Origin: Desmodus rotundus
Taxonomy: Eukaryota > Chordata > Mammalia > Chiroptera > Phyllostomidae
Length of the DNA: 64,000 bases
Assembly: GCF_022682495.2 (NCBI RefSeq)
Contig: NC_071397.1
Span: forward strand, 18,176,739-18,240,738
Direction: 5' to 3'
Part shown: piece by piece, positions 11,476 to 23,917 of the stretch
How positions within the stretch are numbered: position 1 is the first letter of the stretch
Layout: every line of letters begins with the position of its first letter
Position numbers and translations under genes: made by a program
The notes under the pieces: model-generated
What the model was told of the DNA's origin: nothing
Seen by the model: only the letters and a program-made list of their open reading frames with translations
Database searches by the model: none

Positions 11476-13955
11476 CAAAAAGTTGTATGTATACGGTTGA
11501 GTGGTGAAAAAGTTTATGGAAAAGATCTTTTCCAGTAGGACTTGTCTGATTTATAAATGAATGCCAGACATTAAAATTACAGTAGCACAAGGCTGTTGGC
11601 CCCTGGATGTTGGATCTGAAAAGCCTACCTTTAAAGTGCAAATTTTAACCCTGGAGCATTTGTAAAGAGTCAGATGAAAAATACTAGATGCTTCACTTCT
11701 TTAAACAAAGTATCAAGCTTCAAGAAGTATTTTGTCATGGTAAAATTGATTCCAGTTTCTTGGTAATAAGAAAAAATTGTTACCATCTAGTAATACCTGC
11801 CTGTTCCCACATACCAAACCACTGGCAGGGGGAATGGAGATGTTCTTACCTGTGAATTGTCTAAAAATCCTCTCCACTTTCTTTAGTATTTAAATATTTG
11901 AACCATGCAATTGAAATATCATTGAGTACTTCCTTTATCCTAGTCACTCTCTACCCTCCTACCTCCCAGACTTCCTAGAGGAAGCCTCATATTCTAATTG
12001 TGTTTTCTAGGTCTCAAAACTGAGGCTATTGAGGACGACCCCTGTGGTGATAAAAGGATACCTAGGTGCACTTTCTGATCCTCCACTCCCCGCCCCCTGC
12101 CCCAACTGAATGAATATTCTTGTTCTGGATCATGAGAGCCGGAGGACACAGATCTCTCTGAGGAGATGACATTTGAACTGATTAATGAATGACAAGAAGG
12201 AGCCTAGTGGAAAGGGGTAGTCCAGGCAGAGGGAGCAGCAATCCCTCGTCCAGCAGGTAGCTCTCTCCTGGGAGGTCTACCAGAAAGACAGTCAGTCCCA
12301 CCCGTGACCTTCCATGTTGCCTCCCTTTAGGGGATGCTAATGCCAAGTAGTGGGCATCTAGGGTGTTCCTCTATTGACCCCTCTCGGCCTGCCATCTCGC
12401 TCAGTTTTCCTTTCCCTGGGTCAGCCTGGGGCAGATCTATTTAAATAGACTAAAAGAGAGACTCCCTTCCTGTCCAGCATTTGAGGAGAAGAGACCACCT
12501 TCCCCTCTCCCACCTGGTCATCATCTTAAAATGCCTGGGAGTGGAGTGGGCAGTAGGGAGGCAGCATTGCTGGTTCTTGGATTGGTGCTCCTCCATCGAC
12601 CCTGTGGGGAGTGGCTGGCTCCAGCTGCTGACTCTGGCAGTGCCTTTCCCCCTCTTCTTTAGGCCTCAGCAGAATCTCCTACAACAGGAAAAAGCATTAC
12701 CTGATACCTCATCACTCTGGTATAATAGCTATCATCCTGGGAGTATTGCAGGGTGAGATTTAGGGTGTGAGGAAGTGTTGGTGAGTCACTGGAGCTGTAA
12801 AAAGTAGATGACTTTCTAGTGTGCCTGCAGTCACTCAAGTGACCGGTGCTGGGAGTGAACCTGGGACACGAGCTTGGGCTTCCCCTCTTGCTTGCTCAAA
12901 TGGAAATGAGCAGCGATATCTGTAAATGGCAGTTGAAAGTGTTCAAAGTCTAGAGGAGGCTTTTGCCATTTGGTAGTGAGCCAAGCAAGTTCAATGAATG
13001 ACTTTGTACTTGTTTATCTGAAGAATCTTAAAGTGATAACCCCCAGGGAGCAGAAATATTTATACGCTTGAGTAAGTCAGTATACATGGGTGGAATAAAA
13101 TAACCAAATGTGTGAGTTTTAGAGCCAATAACGGTCAGGTGTTGGTCAAGGTTTCATTTTGTTTTTCCTTCAAGCCAGTTAAACAGGCTTCATACTTCTT
13201 TTGCCTTAGTTATGAAGGGACTCACTTAATTCATTAGCAAAACTCCCTATGACTAGATATTTATTAAGTGGGGATCTCAGTGTCAAGCTTGGACATTTAA
13301 AAACACTGTGCGGAGCATACTCAGACCTGTACCCACAAAAACGGCAATGAGGGCAATTATTTCTAAGGTGCTGACCAGACTGAATAAATCTCCAACTTAC
13401 AGATGCTAGGACAGACACCAGAAGGGTCCTTTGAATGGGGGTGTTTCCTCAAATGAAATTTTCAACTGAGAGAAGCTGAGCAGCGCAGCTGTACAGAGAG
13501 ACAAGGGCAAGACATTCCCAAGCCTTACCCTGGCAATCTCCTATGAATTTCTAGGATGTTACAAATTGAGAACCCAAACTATTTGCTCACAGTTGTCATG
13601 AAGCTACGTTATCTTCATCTGTTGCTAATAGCCTGCCAATGCTAAAAAAATAATTTATTTCATCAGTAGCTTAGATTACCGATTAAGTAGGCTCCAATTT
13701 AAGCTGTTTAAAACAACCATACTAAAATTAACCAAATGGTCATGTTACTTTAAAAGTAACATGTAGTAGGCCACCCGTAAGTCTGTGCTGAATGAAAGAA
13801 CAAAGCTGCACTAACCATGTTTGTAAGGTGAACAGGGACATGTAAGGACAAGATCGGAAGCATTGGATTTAATGCTTATGATTTGAGGGTCTGTTAACAA
13901 CAGCGCTTGCAATACGGCATCCATTCAGTTTCTCAACCCAAAAACCCAAAGGCGA
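11476..13955. other. Intergenic, mostly unassigned
   Basis: A LINE-2-like remnant is visible at about 12140-12270 ('gatgacatttgaactgatta', 'ccaggcagagggagcagca'). The rest shows no exon structure, RNA gene or repeat that I can name. Confidence 0.4.
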
Positions 13956-13959
13956 TATG

Positions 13960-14655
13960 GTATCAGGTGAGTGCTCTTTCTTTCCTGTTGTGGGTGTTTC
14001 TGCTTCCCAGCCCATCCACCCTCCTTTCAATCTATCAGCAAGTCTTGCCGGGTCAGCCTCCAAAATATAACCACATTCGTTGCTTTCCCCATTTCCACTG
14101 CCCTGGACTGCCCCAGTAGCTCTTAACTGGTCCCCCACGGGCTGCTTCCACTCACACCTCACTTAGCAGCCTCATTAACACTATGTCACTTCTCTGCTTA
14201 CAACGCTTCAGCAGAGCCCCTCATCAGAGTCCACAAAGCCTTTTACGATCTGACCTCTGAGCCTTTCTCTCGCCTCTTCTTGCGCCCTCTACCGCCTTGC
14301 TCAGCACACTTCAGAATAACATCAGCCTGCCTTTTGTTCATCAGACTTGCTTCGTGGCCTGTGTACTTGCTGGTCCCTCTGCCTTGAAGGTTCCTCGCAC
14401 AGCTCGCTGCTGCTTCTCACTCAGGTCACAGCTCAAACGTCAGCTCCTTCGAGATGCCCTCCCTGGCCTCGTTTGTCACTATTCACTCTGGGTCAAGTTT
14501 CCCGTTATAAGAATTATCATAATCTGACATTCTTTGTTTATTTGCTTACTGTCTCCCTCTAACAGAGGCAGTGACCTGACCTGAAGTGTCTTATTGGCCA
14601 CTGTATCCCTAGCCCCTACACATGTCTCCACTAATTATTATTGAGTGAATGAAAT
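13960..14655 (+). mobile_element. LINE-2 3' end
   Basis: The order of motifs follows the L2 3' region: 'cacttctctgcttacaacgc', 'gtacttgctggtccctctgc', 'tcacagctcaaacgtcagct', 'gagatgccctccctggcc', 'tatccctagcccctacaca' and a final 'attgagtgaatgaa'. Short open frames inside it are incidental. Confidence 0.8.
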
Positions 14656-14749
14656 GGATGCCACTTTTGCTGTGCCTTTTTTTTCTATTTGGATTGTGAC
14701 CAAAAAAAATCACAAAAGTGTAACATGTGGCAGTTGAAAGAAATCTGAG

Positions 14750-14830
14750 ATCATCTACTTCTATTCCTTCACTTTGGGATGAGAAAGTGGCAGCCGGAGT
14801 TCCAAGGTGATACGCCCAACAGCACACAGC
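14750..14830 (-). repeat. MIR fragment (minus)
   Basis: The stretch 'ttgggatgagaaagtggcag' to 'cacacagcttctcagggac' fits the complement of MIR. It is short and diverged. Confidence 0.4.
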
Positions 14831-17495
14831 TTCTCAGGGACAGGGTCCAGAATAAGGCCAGGGCCCTTGATTCAGTCTGGTGCTTTCTGTACAAAAACTG
14901 TGCACAGGGCCAGGCTCCAAAACAATTGGATTTTGTGGTTCAGTGAATAGTAAAAAGAATGTATTATCAAAGGTAGAAGGAGAGCTTGGGAAGAAAATAT
15001 GATAAGACCTTTTAAAATAACAGGGATAGGTAACAAGATCCCATAATAACAAGTAAGGGAAAATATGCGTGGGGGAAGGACAGTCATTAATTTCTGCGGT
15101 GGACGTAATGAGTACAGTCTGCTGGGTTCTACACCAGGGGCCCCACGATAGGCAAGGTGTGTGCGGCGGCTGCTCCGAGACAGTGTCGACAGACCAGAGG
15201 GCGTTCACACGCAGGCATTCATATGCACTTTTTACACACTGCTCTGGATGAATGGAAACTGGTTATGGGTTTGGATTCAGCCGAGGGGCAGTCAGTTTGA
15301 GTTCCCTGACATAAATTCTCACAGTCTGGTTGGTCCTTGGGTTATACCGAATACATAATGAACTTCAATTGTGGTCCAGTGCTAAGCAGAAGATCTACTC
15401 TGATGGGAGAAATGATAGAAAAGGCCACTGGGTTGCTTCTACACCTGAGTCATCTCCTTCTCTCTCCTAAACCCACATCCAGGGTTTGACAGATAAGTGA
15501 CTGTTCAGGCAGAAAATGAGTCAGGAAATAGCGAAGAGAAGAGGGAGTCGGCTTGTTGGCTGGTACTATGCACTCCGCACTCCACACATGCACACACCAC
15601 TCTTTCTCTACGTGAACTCCGGGCTCTGACAGATTACATATGAGCCATAAGGCTGCCAAGTACTCTGGAAAGAGGTTATTCCTGGTCCCTGGGGTGGGAT
15701 CCCAGAATTTGTCATTGTGTTAGGGAGGAAGTCCAAGATTGGGCTGGTGGGCGAGGGCAATAAAAGCAATCAGGGGAGGGGTGTGGCATTAATACCAAGA
15801 ATGGGTGTGGTGAGAGGGCTCAGCAGTAATTAAAGGGAGAGCCCAGATCTAAATGAAAGAATCTTTGGAAGGTGAGACGTCTACTCAGGGATTCACTGAT
15901 CAGTCAACTTTAATGAAATATAGCTATTCTCCCTCAATAACAGACTATAGACAGTCTTCTGGATAAAAAATAAATCAAAACCAACCAACAAAACACCTTT
16001 TCTAGGGACCCACTGAGGGAGTACTTGCTTTCTTGGCAGGTCAGCTTGACCCCAGAGGAATGTTCTGAATAGCAGTACAAGACCCTCAGACCTGGCTTAT
16101 TTTGAGTGGGAACATGTTTGGAGTACAATAGAACTTCCTCTGACTCATTGCCCCAGTTGACGATGGCCACTGCTGTTAGCGAAATTTCAGTTCAGTTCAT
16201 GGAAGAAGAATGTCTTTAATAAACTGGGAAGGAAACTGGGAGTTGGACTTATGCTGCTTTATGGCAGGAGGAGCTGCTCGTGCCAACCTTTTGTCTCCCG
16301 CTCCACTCGTTTAAAGGATACATAGGCTAGCTTGGTGGTCTTTGTTCCTCCTTTGATTGCCCATTTGACAATGCAGGTAAGAGTGGAGGCTCTCAAGCCC
16401 AGCGAGGAGGTTGTCCATGTGAAGGGGTAGCCTGTTGTGGAGTTCATAACCCTGGGACAGCATAAGCTGGGGACTCAGAGCTCAAGTGGAGGGAGGAGAG
16501 CATCACGTGGAAGAGCAGGGGGCTCAGGGTATTAGCACCCGAGCTGCATTAGGAGGGCATCCATGCAGTGGGTGGCTCAGGGTAGGCTGTCAAAGCCCAG
16601 GTGGAGCAAGGAGAGCTCCCACCCTGCAGTGGGACCTGGCATGAGAGTGGAAGCAAGGGTGGGGTGAAGGGAGCACATGTGGGGGTGATGGCAGCAATCT
16701 GAACGTGGTTATAGAGAAGGAGAGTGGGGGGCAGTCACATGCGCCCTGTGGCACCTGGGATTGGGAGATGTGGTGCGGGGTGGGCGTGTTGGCTGTTTTC
16801 CTGTCTCCGGCTGGAGGCCATGGTGTGGGGGGGGGGAGTGGGGGGGAGTTGAATAGCTGTGGGTGGCCTGTTGGTGAGATCAGCTTCCTGCCTGTGCCAT
16901 CCAGTAGGAGCACCTCCTGTTGCTGAAGTGTAAGATCCCTGGGAGTTACCTGTTTGGCAGAGGTTGGGACTACAGGCCAGGACTAAGCACTTGCTTTGAT
17001 GTCCCCAGATCCCACCCTGGCAGGGCTGTGGGAGGGGGAACCCAGCAGCCACCAAATCCAAGCAAACACTCGCCCCAACTCTAGGATGAAGCCCTTGGGC
17101 ACCTGGGGGCTTCTGCACTCTGCAAAGTATCTGGGCTCCCGAGAATAGCTCGTGCCTCCAGGAGCCTCTTCTGCTTCTCCCATCCTTCCTGAGTCTGACT
17201 TGTATTTGTCTTCTGGCCAGGTTGAGGCACTCTCTGAATAAACCATGAAATTCCAACTGTGTCATTTCGGTGATTCTGCATATGAATTAAATGCTGACAT
17301 TTGCATTTAAAACTGGCACTGCACAATCTGAAGATGAGGGATAAAATTTATTCTAACATGTAGAATTTAGTTTTTCTTAGCTGAGAAAGCTTTAAATAGC
17401 AAATAAAAAAAATACTACCACACATTGAGAGGTGGGGAGCAGTGGGACTGTGGAAGAAAGGAAAGAGCTTTATATGTATCTTTCATGCCACTTTC
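14831..17495. other. Intergenic, G-rich in part
   Basis: No gene or named repeat is seen. Positions 16440-16870 are purine/G-rich on the plus strand with G-runs near 16827 and 16841, which could form G-quadruplexes. A 176-codon minus-strand frame (16735-17265) has low-complexity Pro/Ser-rich composition and no family resemblance. Confidence 0.4.
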
Positions 17496-17499
17496 CCTT

Positions 17500-18140
17500 A
17501 AACAAGGGAGCCTGCAAATTATGTTTCCTATCCTGGCCTGGCCTTTTCTTCTCCAACCCCATAGCTTCTTCCCTGGTTTCAGCCCAAAGTTAACTTCATG
17601 GGCAATTTCAACAGCCTCTTCACCATCTCTCTGCTTCTTATCTTGATGTCCTTCCACTTCATGCTTTCTCCACTGTGCAAGGGCAATCTTTAAAAACATA
17701 GATTCTACTGTTGTCTTCTCTGCCTTGTGCAAACTACCCGATAAAGTTTTAGCGGCCTCTCCCACCCTCCAGTTTTCAGTGTGCCCCTGCACTGCTCTCA
17801 CAGAAAATTTCTCAGTGCCTGTGCGTTCTCTTCTGTGCTCCTCCTCGGTGTCCCAGCTCTGCTTCCTCCCATCTCAAGTGCTCACCCCACCTGCCCCTGA
17901 CTGTTTATTAGCAGCATGCCCTTCACATCTCAGCTCAGGTGACCTTACCCAGGATGCCTCCTTGGATTGCTCCAGATAATGTTAGTCACTTGCCCCTCCT
18001 CATTTCTAAACTTAGTGTGTTGATTTCTATTGTAGCATATTTATCACATTATCAATTTTTTGGCATTTCTTTCTCTTTCTGTGTCAATAGCAACTTGAAG
18101 GCAAGTTCTATTTACTTCTCAATATTCACTAATTTATTTA
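17500..18140 (+). mobile_element. LINE-2 3' end
   Basis: A second L2 3' region: 'ctcttcaccatctctctgct', 'gcctgtgcgttctcttctg', 'cttcacatctcagctcaggt', 'acccaggatgcctccttgg', then the AT-rich 'atcacattatcaatt'-type end. Confidence 0.75.
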
Positions 18141-18470
18141 TTCAAACATTATTTGTTGGATGTCTAGTATGTCCTAGCCACCTTTAGGCTGAGAATACAA
18201 TGAGTAACAAAAAATTCATGAGTTCGTGGAGCTACAATTTATCGGTGGAGATGCAACCTTAACGAGTGAATTGCATGATAGATTAAATTTCAACAGAAAG
18301 GGTGCTTTGAAGGAAACTTCATGGGTGTCTGATCTAGTTAGGGGAAACAGCTGGTATTCATGAGAAAGATGTTTAAACAGATAGCTGAAGGACCAGTATA
18401 AGTCCACCAGGCAAAGCCTGGGGAGAAAAATTCCAAGAAGAGGCAACACCACGTGCAAAGATTATATGGT
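18141..18470 (+). repeat. Ancient interspersed repeat (L2-like)
   Basis: The run 'tgttggatgtctagtatgtc', 'ggctgagaatacaatgagta', 'cgtggagctacaatttatcg' belongs to the same mammalian-wide family as at 10190. It may be part of the adjacent L2. Confidence 0.5.
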
Positions 18471-18619
18471 GGGAGACACCGGGGGAAATGCAAGGAGCAG
18501 AGAGCATGCCAAGAGTTGAAATGAGATCAGAGTTAGGGGACGGGGCTAGATGTTGTGCAACACAAACCCAAGGAGTAAAGAAAAACAGACTAAGAAGAAT
18601 TTGAACACACTTTTCAGTG

Positions 18620-18850
18620 GTAAGATTAAAAAAACATCTGGGTGAGAGTGGGGGACGCTGGGATTCTTCTGTGATGCCGGAGGGCACCTTTCTAGAGGAC
18701 AATGAGGCAAAGCGTACTATAGGCCTTTCCCTTTGACACAACAGCTCTACTACTAGGAACTTATACTAAGGGAATAGTCAATCAGATAAGGCACAAAGAC
18801 AATGTTATTTAGACTTTGCATGAAAGAGAATTTCATAAATGGAAGGTTGT
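18620..18850 (+). mobile_element. Old LINE-1 ORF2 3' fragment
   Basis: The segment 'ccctttgacacaacagctct' to 'aggaacttatactaaggga' is the L1 ORF2 C-terminal block (FDPAI-LLG-YP region) in diverged form. No open frame is kept. The following 700 bases (18851-19555) hold nothing I can assign beyond a G-rich run at 18970. Confidence 0.5.
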
Positions 18851-19555
18851 TACTTCTATTCTAAAGGAGTTCCTCTTACTTTTTTTTGAGTATGCAAATC
18901 AATTTATTTATTTGAATAGATGTGTTTTTTCTGCCCCAATTCATAACAAAGTACTGTTGTCTCACAATTTTTGGGGGGTGGGGGAGGATGGGAGTGGGGC
19001 TGGCACATTCCCTTCACTTCATCAAAGACTCATAACCTAATGCCAGTGGAAAGGCAATGCTGACCAGTTCGGTTTCCTTGGGGAAGGTGGTGCCCAAAAT
19101 AAGACCATTTGTTAAGAATGCACAGGTTTTTAAAAAAAATGAATGTGAGCCACATGTCTCAGTGGATCTCGTTATTTAAGGTGCTGTTCAGGAGTCACAA
19201 ATCACTGCCTGTCCATGGCAGCCAGTCTAAGTGATGTGACTTTGGACACGGCCACTTGGACACTATACTGCTTATGCCTGCAAGTGACAGGGGCCAGCAT
19301 TCCTGCCTCATACAATATGGTGCTTTTGGAACATGGATTCTAAGCCTTCGGGTCTACAAACATGACATTTTAAACATGATTAAATGGCCTCCATGCTTTT
19401 TGCAATGTTCTGAAGAACTAGGACTAAGAGTAGATATATTTATGTTAACATTAAGCATCGTGGGTCTCAACAGGGTGCTAGCAAACCGTATATGAGCCCT
19501 CACTCAACCCTGGGATGGAGCAGCATGGATTCTGCCTGCTTCCAAGACATACCTA

Positions 19556-19690
19556 ACCAAGAGACGAGATAAATTAACTTGTCTGAATCTGTTTTCTTAA
19601 CTGCAAATTGGAGATAATAATAGTATTCTCCCATCAAGTTATTTACGGAAACTAAATGAGCTAATGCGCCATAGGCCCCAAACAATGCCA
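19556..19690 (+). repeat. MIR fragment
   Basis: 'ttaactgcaaattggagat' and 'aataatagtattctcccatc' match the MIR core and second half. Confidence 0.6.
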
Positions 19691-20123
19691 ACTGTTTCTA
19701 TCCACAACAGAGAGACACCATAAGAGATGAATTTTTCCAAATTAAAATGTCTCGAATCCACTGGGAGAAAAATGTTGCTATTTAAGAAGAGTGTCTAAGT
19801 GTACACTTGAAATCTCTGCTCCAAGCAACCTGATCCTTTTGCTGCTAGCCAGAAAGTGGCAGAAAGAGAATTACTGGCGTTGGGGCATGAGAGGAAGGAG
19901 GAAGCCAGGAAGGCATAGGGATGGGAGAGGTGGCCGGGGCTAACAATGTTCTTCTGGTGGGGGGCTATCGGGGGCAGTTTGTGCAGGCACGTTCGAAAGA
20001 AGCAAACTTTGACTAGACAGCAACGATAAATGGTTATCTCAGAAGAAGTCGTGTCCAGATAACCCCAGGCTCCATGATTTTCCAGTAAACACAGGCTCCG
20101 AAATCCTAGAGTCTACTTTTGAA
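19691..20123. other. Intergenic, no assigned feature
   Basis: I see no gene or repeat here. Confidence 0.35.
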
Positions 20124-20855
20124 CAGTAGTCCCTCCTTCCCACAAGGAATACTTTTCAGGACCCCCAGTGGATGCCTGAAGTCGCGGATTGTACCCAACC
20201 CTGTATATACCATGTTTTTCTATGATAAATTTTAACTTATAAATTAGGCACTGGAAGAGATTAACAACAATAACTAATGATAAAATAAAAGAATTGTAAC
20301 TGTAGTGTAATAAAATTTAAGTGAATGTGGTCACCCTCTCTCGGAATATCTTATACTGCTGTGCTCCCCCCTCTGGTGGTGCCGTGAGGCGACTCAGAGC
20401 CTGCGAGATGGGGTGAACTGAGGGGAACGACGTGGCCATCGCAGCGTTAGGCTGCTGCTGACCTTCTGACGATATGTAAGGAGCCCTTTACCGCTTGTCT
20501 TTGCATATCCAAACTACCAGCATCACTGCTCTTGCCCTTCGGGGCCACTGTTAAATGAAACAGGTTGACCTGAACACAAGCACGGGGATACCAGGGCAGT
20601 TCACCTGATAGCCAAGGGGGTTGCTAGGTGACTAAGGGGCGGGTAACCCCACCCATCCAGTGTGGAGACTCTGGACAAAGATCCACCCCTCGGGAAGCAC
20701 GGCACAGGCTTTCATCATGCTTCTCAGAACGGCGTTAAATTTTAAATGTATGGATTTTTAATTTCTGGAATTCTCCATTCAATATTTTGGACCACGGTTG
20801 ACCTTGGGTAACTAAAACTGTGAAAAGTGAAATCGCAGATAAGGGGAGACTCCTG
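20124..20855 (+). mobile_element. Non-autonomous Tigger-like DNA transposon, near complete
   Basis: The left end 'cagtagtccctccttccc' pairs with the complement of the right end 'aaggggagactcctg', giving terminal inverted repeats. Internal motifs ('acccccagtggatgcctgaa', 'ataaattaggcactggaaga', 'accttctgacgatatgtaag', 'gaccacggttgaccttgggt') follow a common mammalian Tigger-type element of the pogo/Tc1-mariner superfamily. TA follows the right end, as expected for TA target duplication. The left TA is not intact. No transposase frame is present. The exact subfamily is not assigned. Confidence 0.8.
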
Positions 20856-20934
20856 TATTGGTGGGTCTGTCTTTTCCCTGTTGGTACTTGACATCTTTCA
20901 AATGGATGGTTTGTGGGGGTTCGGTGCACAGACC

Positions 20935-21135
20935 CCGAGGTCGGAGATGCCTAGGCTTGTAGGCTGATTCTGCCATTCTCTTAGCTCTGTGATCTTAGGC
21001 AATTTAATTAACCTCTTTGTGTCATGGGTGATATTATAACATCTACCCATTCAGCTGCTGGGAAAGGAGATAATTTACATAAAGCATTTCACCACTGACT
21101 AGCACTTACTAGAATGGTAACTATTATTATTCATA
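20935..21135 (+). repeat. MIR
   Basis: 'agctctgtgatcttaggcaa', 'ttaattaacctctttgtgtc' and 'cagctgctgggaaaggagat' follow the MIR order. Confidence 0.65.
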
Positions 21136-21394
21136 AAGTTATTTCTTTCTTTATCCTCCATTACTTAGACCCTTCACTATTTTTATAGATGCTCAGCACC
21201 TGTCTGGGTTCTCTTTTCTCCTTGGCAAACTTGGCACTCAGGTTGCGATTTTGCAATAACATCTTCCAACACTCTGGAATCTGCCACCACGATCTAAATG
21301 TTAGCTGCTGAAATGGGTGCTGTGATAATTAAACTGAACGTCTACGTTGTCAAATGGGGCATGAACATTTCTGCAATGATGCTAGGCTAACAGT

Positions 21395-21545
21395 ATTTGA
21401 GAGTACCAGCTATGGAGTCACGTGGTCCTGGGTTCAAATCATGGCTCTGGTATTTGACAGCTTACATGAACTTACCCAACATAGTCTCTCTATGCCTCAG
21501 TTTGCTTGTCTGTCAAATTGGGCAGCAATATCTGCTGTGCTAGAC
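21395..21545 (+). repeat. MIR fragment
   Basis: 'tggtcctgggttcaaatcat' and 'ctctctatgcctcagtttgc' are characteristic MIR blocks, including the tRNA-derived box-B part. Confidence 0.75.
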
Positions 21546-21844
21546 ATCTTCTATGTGCTCCAACAGATGTTGCTCTACACTTCGCCATCCTGTTCTGTGC
21601 CCCCAAAGTCATCATAAGCACCTTTGCCCTCTGGTTTCCATATGGGAGCACCCAATGGTCAGTTCACACATCTGACACGTGGGGGGCCACACATTGGTTC
21701 AGACTTCTTCAAACACAGCAGTGATGTCACTGGTATGCATGAAAACTTGTGCATGGAGGAAGTCTATATTTAGTTCAATATGTAATTGAACATATTTCCT
21801 GATCTAATAGGCATGTAAGCTTTATCTGTTATTCCTCTGGATCC

Positions 21845-22250
21845 TCGTGCTGACGAAACCAAATTACTCACTCGTTATTTCCCAAACACGTCCGTGCAAT
21901 TCCCTACCTGTCCGTGCATAGCCCTGCTTCTGCTGTTCCCTGCCGGGTCCTGATTGTACCTGACTAAATCCTCCCCTTTGCGAAAGGACTGGCTCAAACG
22001 CCTTCAGGGCATTCCCCTCCCTGACTCTCAAACACAGGAAATGAGTTTCTTGCAAGAACTTCCATATCACTTACATGTATCTTTCTCTCTGCACTTTATC
22101 ACTTCCTGCTTGTATTATAATTTCATGTTTTATTTTCCACATTGTTTTCGAAATTCCGTGGGGAAATGTCTGTGTTTTATTCATCCTGTGCCCCCTACCA
22201 TTTGCTTGCCCACAGAGGGTACTCAATAACACTTCATGAACATCACGTGT
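21845..22250 (+). mobile_element. LINE-2 3' end
   Basis: The L2 3' order is seen: 'cttctgctgttccctgccgg', 'ggctcaaacgccttcagggc', 'ctgcactttatcacttcctg' and the terminal 'gagggtactcaataacactt'. Confidence 0.65.
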
Positions 22251-23598
22251 GGGGTTTTTGTGAGTGAAGACCATAAGCTGGTTGAAAGAGTGAATGAGCC
22301 CATGTTAAGGAAGTACTTACACAATGGTTTCTAGCAAACACTTCTTTTGGGTGTTCTTCAGCTCTCTGAGTACTGTGCTGTCTTACAGTACTGCTCAGGG
22401 AGGAAGAAGCGGATGAATAAATTCATCTCTAGTCTCTCTCTGGATCATTGCTACTTATAGTTCATGACAAACACGGTCTCCCACGGCTCACTAGGGGTAA
22501 CCCTGCGTGAGTGATGATAGTCCAGGACAGATGGCAGGCGCTGGGGGAGGGGACAGTATGAAGGGAGAGTATAAATGGAAAATCTCACTCTCTGCCAACC
22601 AGGAAAATAGAATACATCCTCTATGCTGGTATCTTTGATTCCCCTCTTAGCATGGGACACACTGTGATGAATTAGTGTTTATGCCTTGATAACTTCAGCC
22701 AAGATATACTGATGCATTAAATTTGAGCCACATGTCCTGGAACTGCCATGGGCTCTGAGGGATACTGGGGACTGAAGGCAGAGTTTCCACCCCAATTTTA
22801 TTGCTCCGACATCTGTGATCTAAACATTACCATCCACAACAAGGAGGCATATGGGTGGGTTCATCACTTGACAACTCTCTGACCTAAAGCCTTTCATGAG
22901 TTGAAAGTATTTTAATATAATGTGAGTTACATTACGTGAGCCAATTTCTCCATGCCTGAGTTATTCCCTGGGAAGAAATAAGGTTCCTTTAAGGCAGCCA
23001 GGGTAAAAATAGCTTACCATGGACTTGAGTTGGGGCCAAATATTTTACCTCTTTTGAAGCAAGTGTCAGTGGCTACCTGCCTTTCTGACTCCAGACTGGC
23101 CCCTTTCTTCTGTCCTCATCTCGGAAACTCACACTGGCACTGCTGGTCCAGCCCAGGGGAGGCAAGTGCCGGAACGCTCAGATGCTGTGGGCAGACTGCA
23201 GAGACACGAGGGTCCGCTGGAGCTGCCATGGGTGGCAGAGAGGAGCAAGGTCGGTCACCAAACACCCAGAAAGTAGAGCACGTGTCCCCCTTCCTTTGGA
23301 GTTTCCATTTAGCTCGTATTTGAAATTGGTTTACATAGTCTATGACTTGGGAACGAAGAAATAAAACTTCACATTTGCAAAAGTCACTTAATTACTTGTA
23401 ACCTCTTGATTCTCTCTGTCCTTCTTTGTTTTCCCAGCAACCCACTTCACAGGGTGGTTGGGAAGCTGGGCTAAAAGAGGCTAAGTTGCTTAGCAGAGTG
23501 GGGGCGCACAGTGAGCGTGCAAAAATATTAGGGTTCACATATGAAACTCATCACTTGCCCCCATGTCTCAGTGCATTAGCTCCTTTAAAGCAGAATAT
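22251..23598. other. Intergenic, no assigned feature
   Basis: Several short open frames are present, but none has a recognisable product, splice context or composition arguing for a gene. Confidence 0.4.
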
Positions 23599-23917
23599 AC
23601 CATATTTTGCCAAGTATAATGCGCAATTTTTTGCCCAAATTTTTGAGGGAAAATTAAGGATGCGCATTGTACATGGTAGTACTAGTTATGTATCTATATA
23701 AATGTTTTAAATTCTTTTATTTATGTTTATGCATTAAAAGTGTAACTTTAGAAAGCACTAAAGACATCTGTATGCAAAATAATACCCTGGAATATGATAA
23801 TCGTTTTGTTTCTAAATGTAGATAAATAAATAATTGAATTAAAAAATTAAAAAAATATTTTTTTCCTGAAAGTTTGGGCCAGAAACGTGGGTATGCATTA
23901 TACACGGCAAAATAACA
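23599..23917. mobile_element. Short TIR element (MITE-like)
   Basis: The left end 'tattttgccaagtataatgc' and the right end 'gcattatacacggcaaaata' are inverted copies with few mismatches. An internal echo 'gatgcgcattgtacatgg' follows the left arm. The interior is AT-rich without coding capacity, so this looks like a roughly 320-bp non-autonomous DNA transposon. The superfamily is not assigned, and target-site duplications are not clear. Confidence 0.6.

Noticed and set aside
16735..17265. Minus-strand open frame of 176 codons
   Set aside because: Low-complexity Pro/Ser/Gly-rich translation, no recognisable domain, no splice or promoter context.
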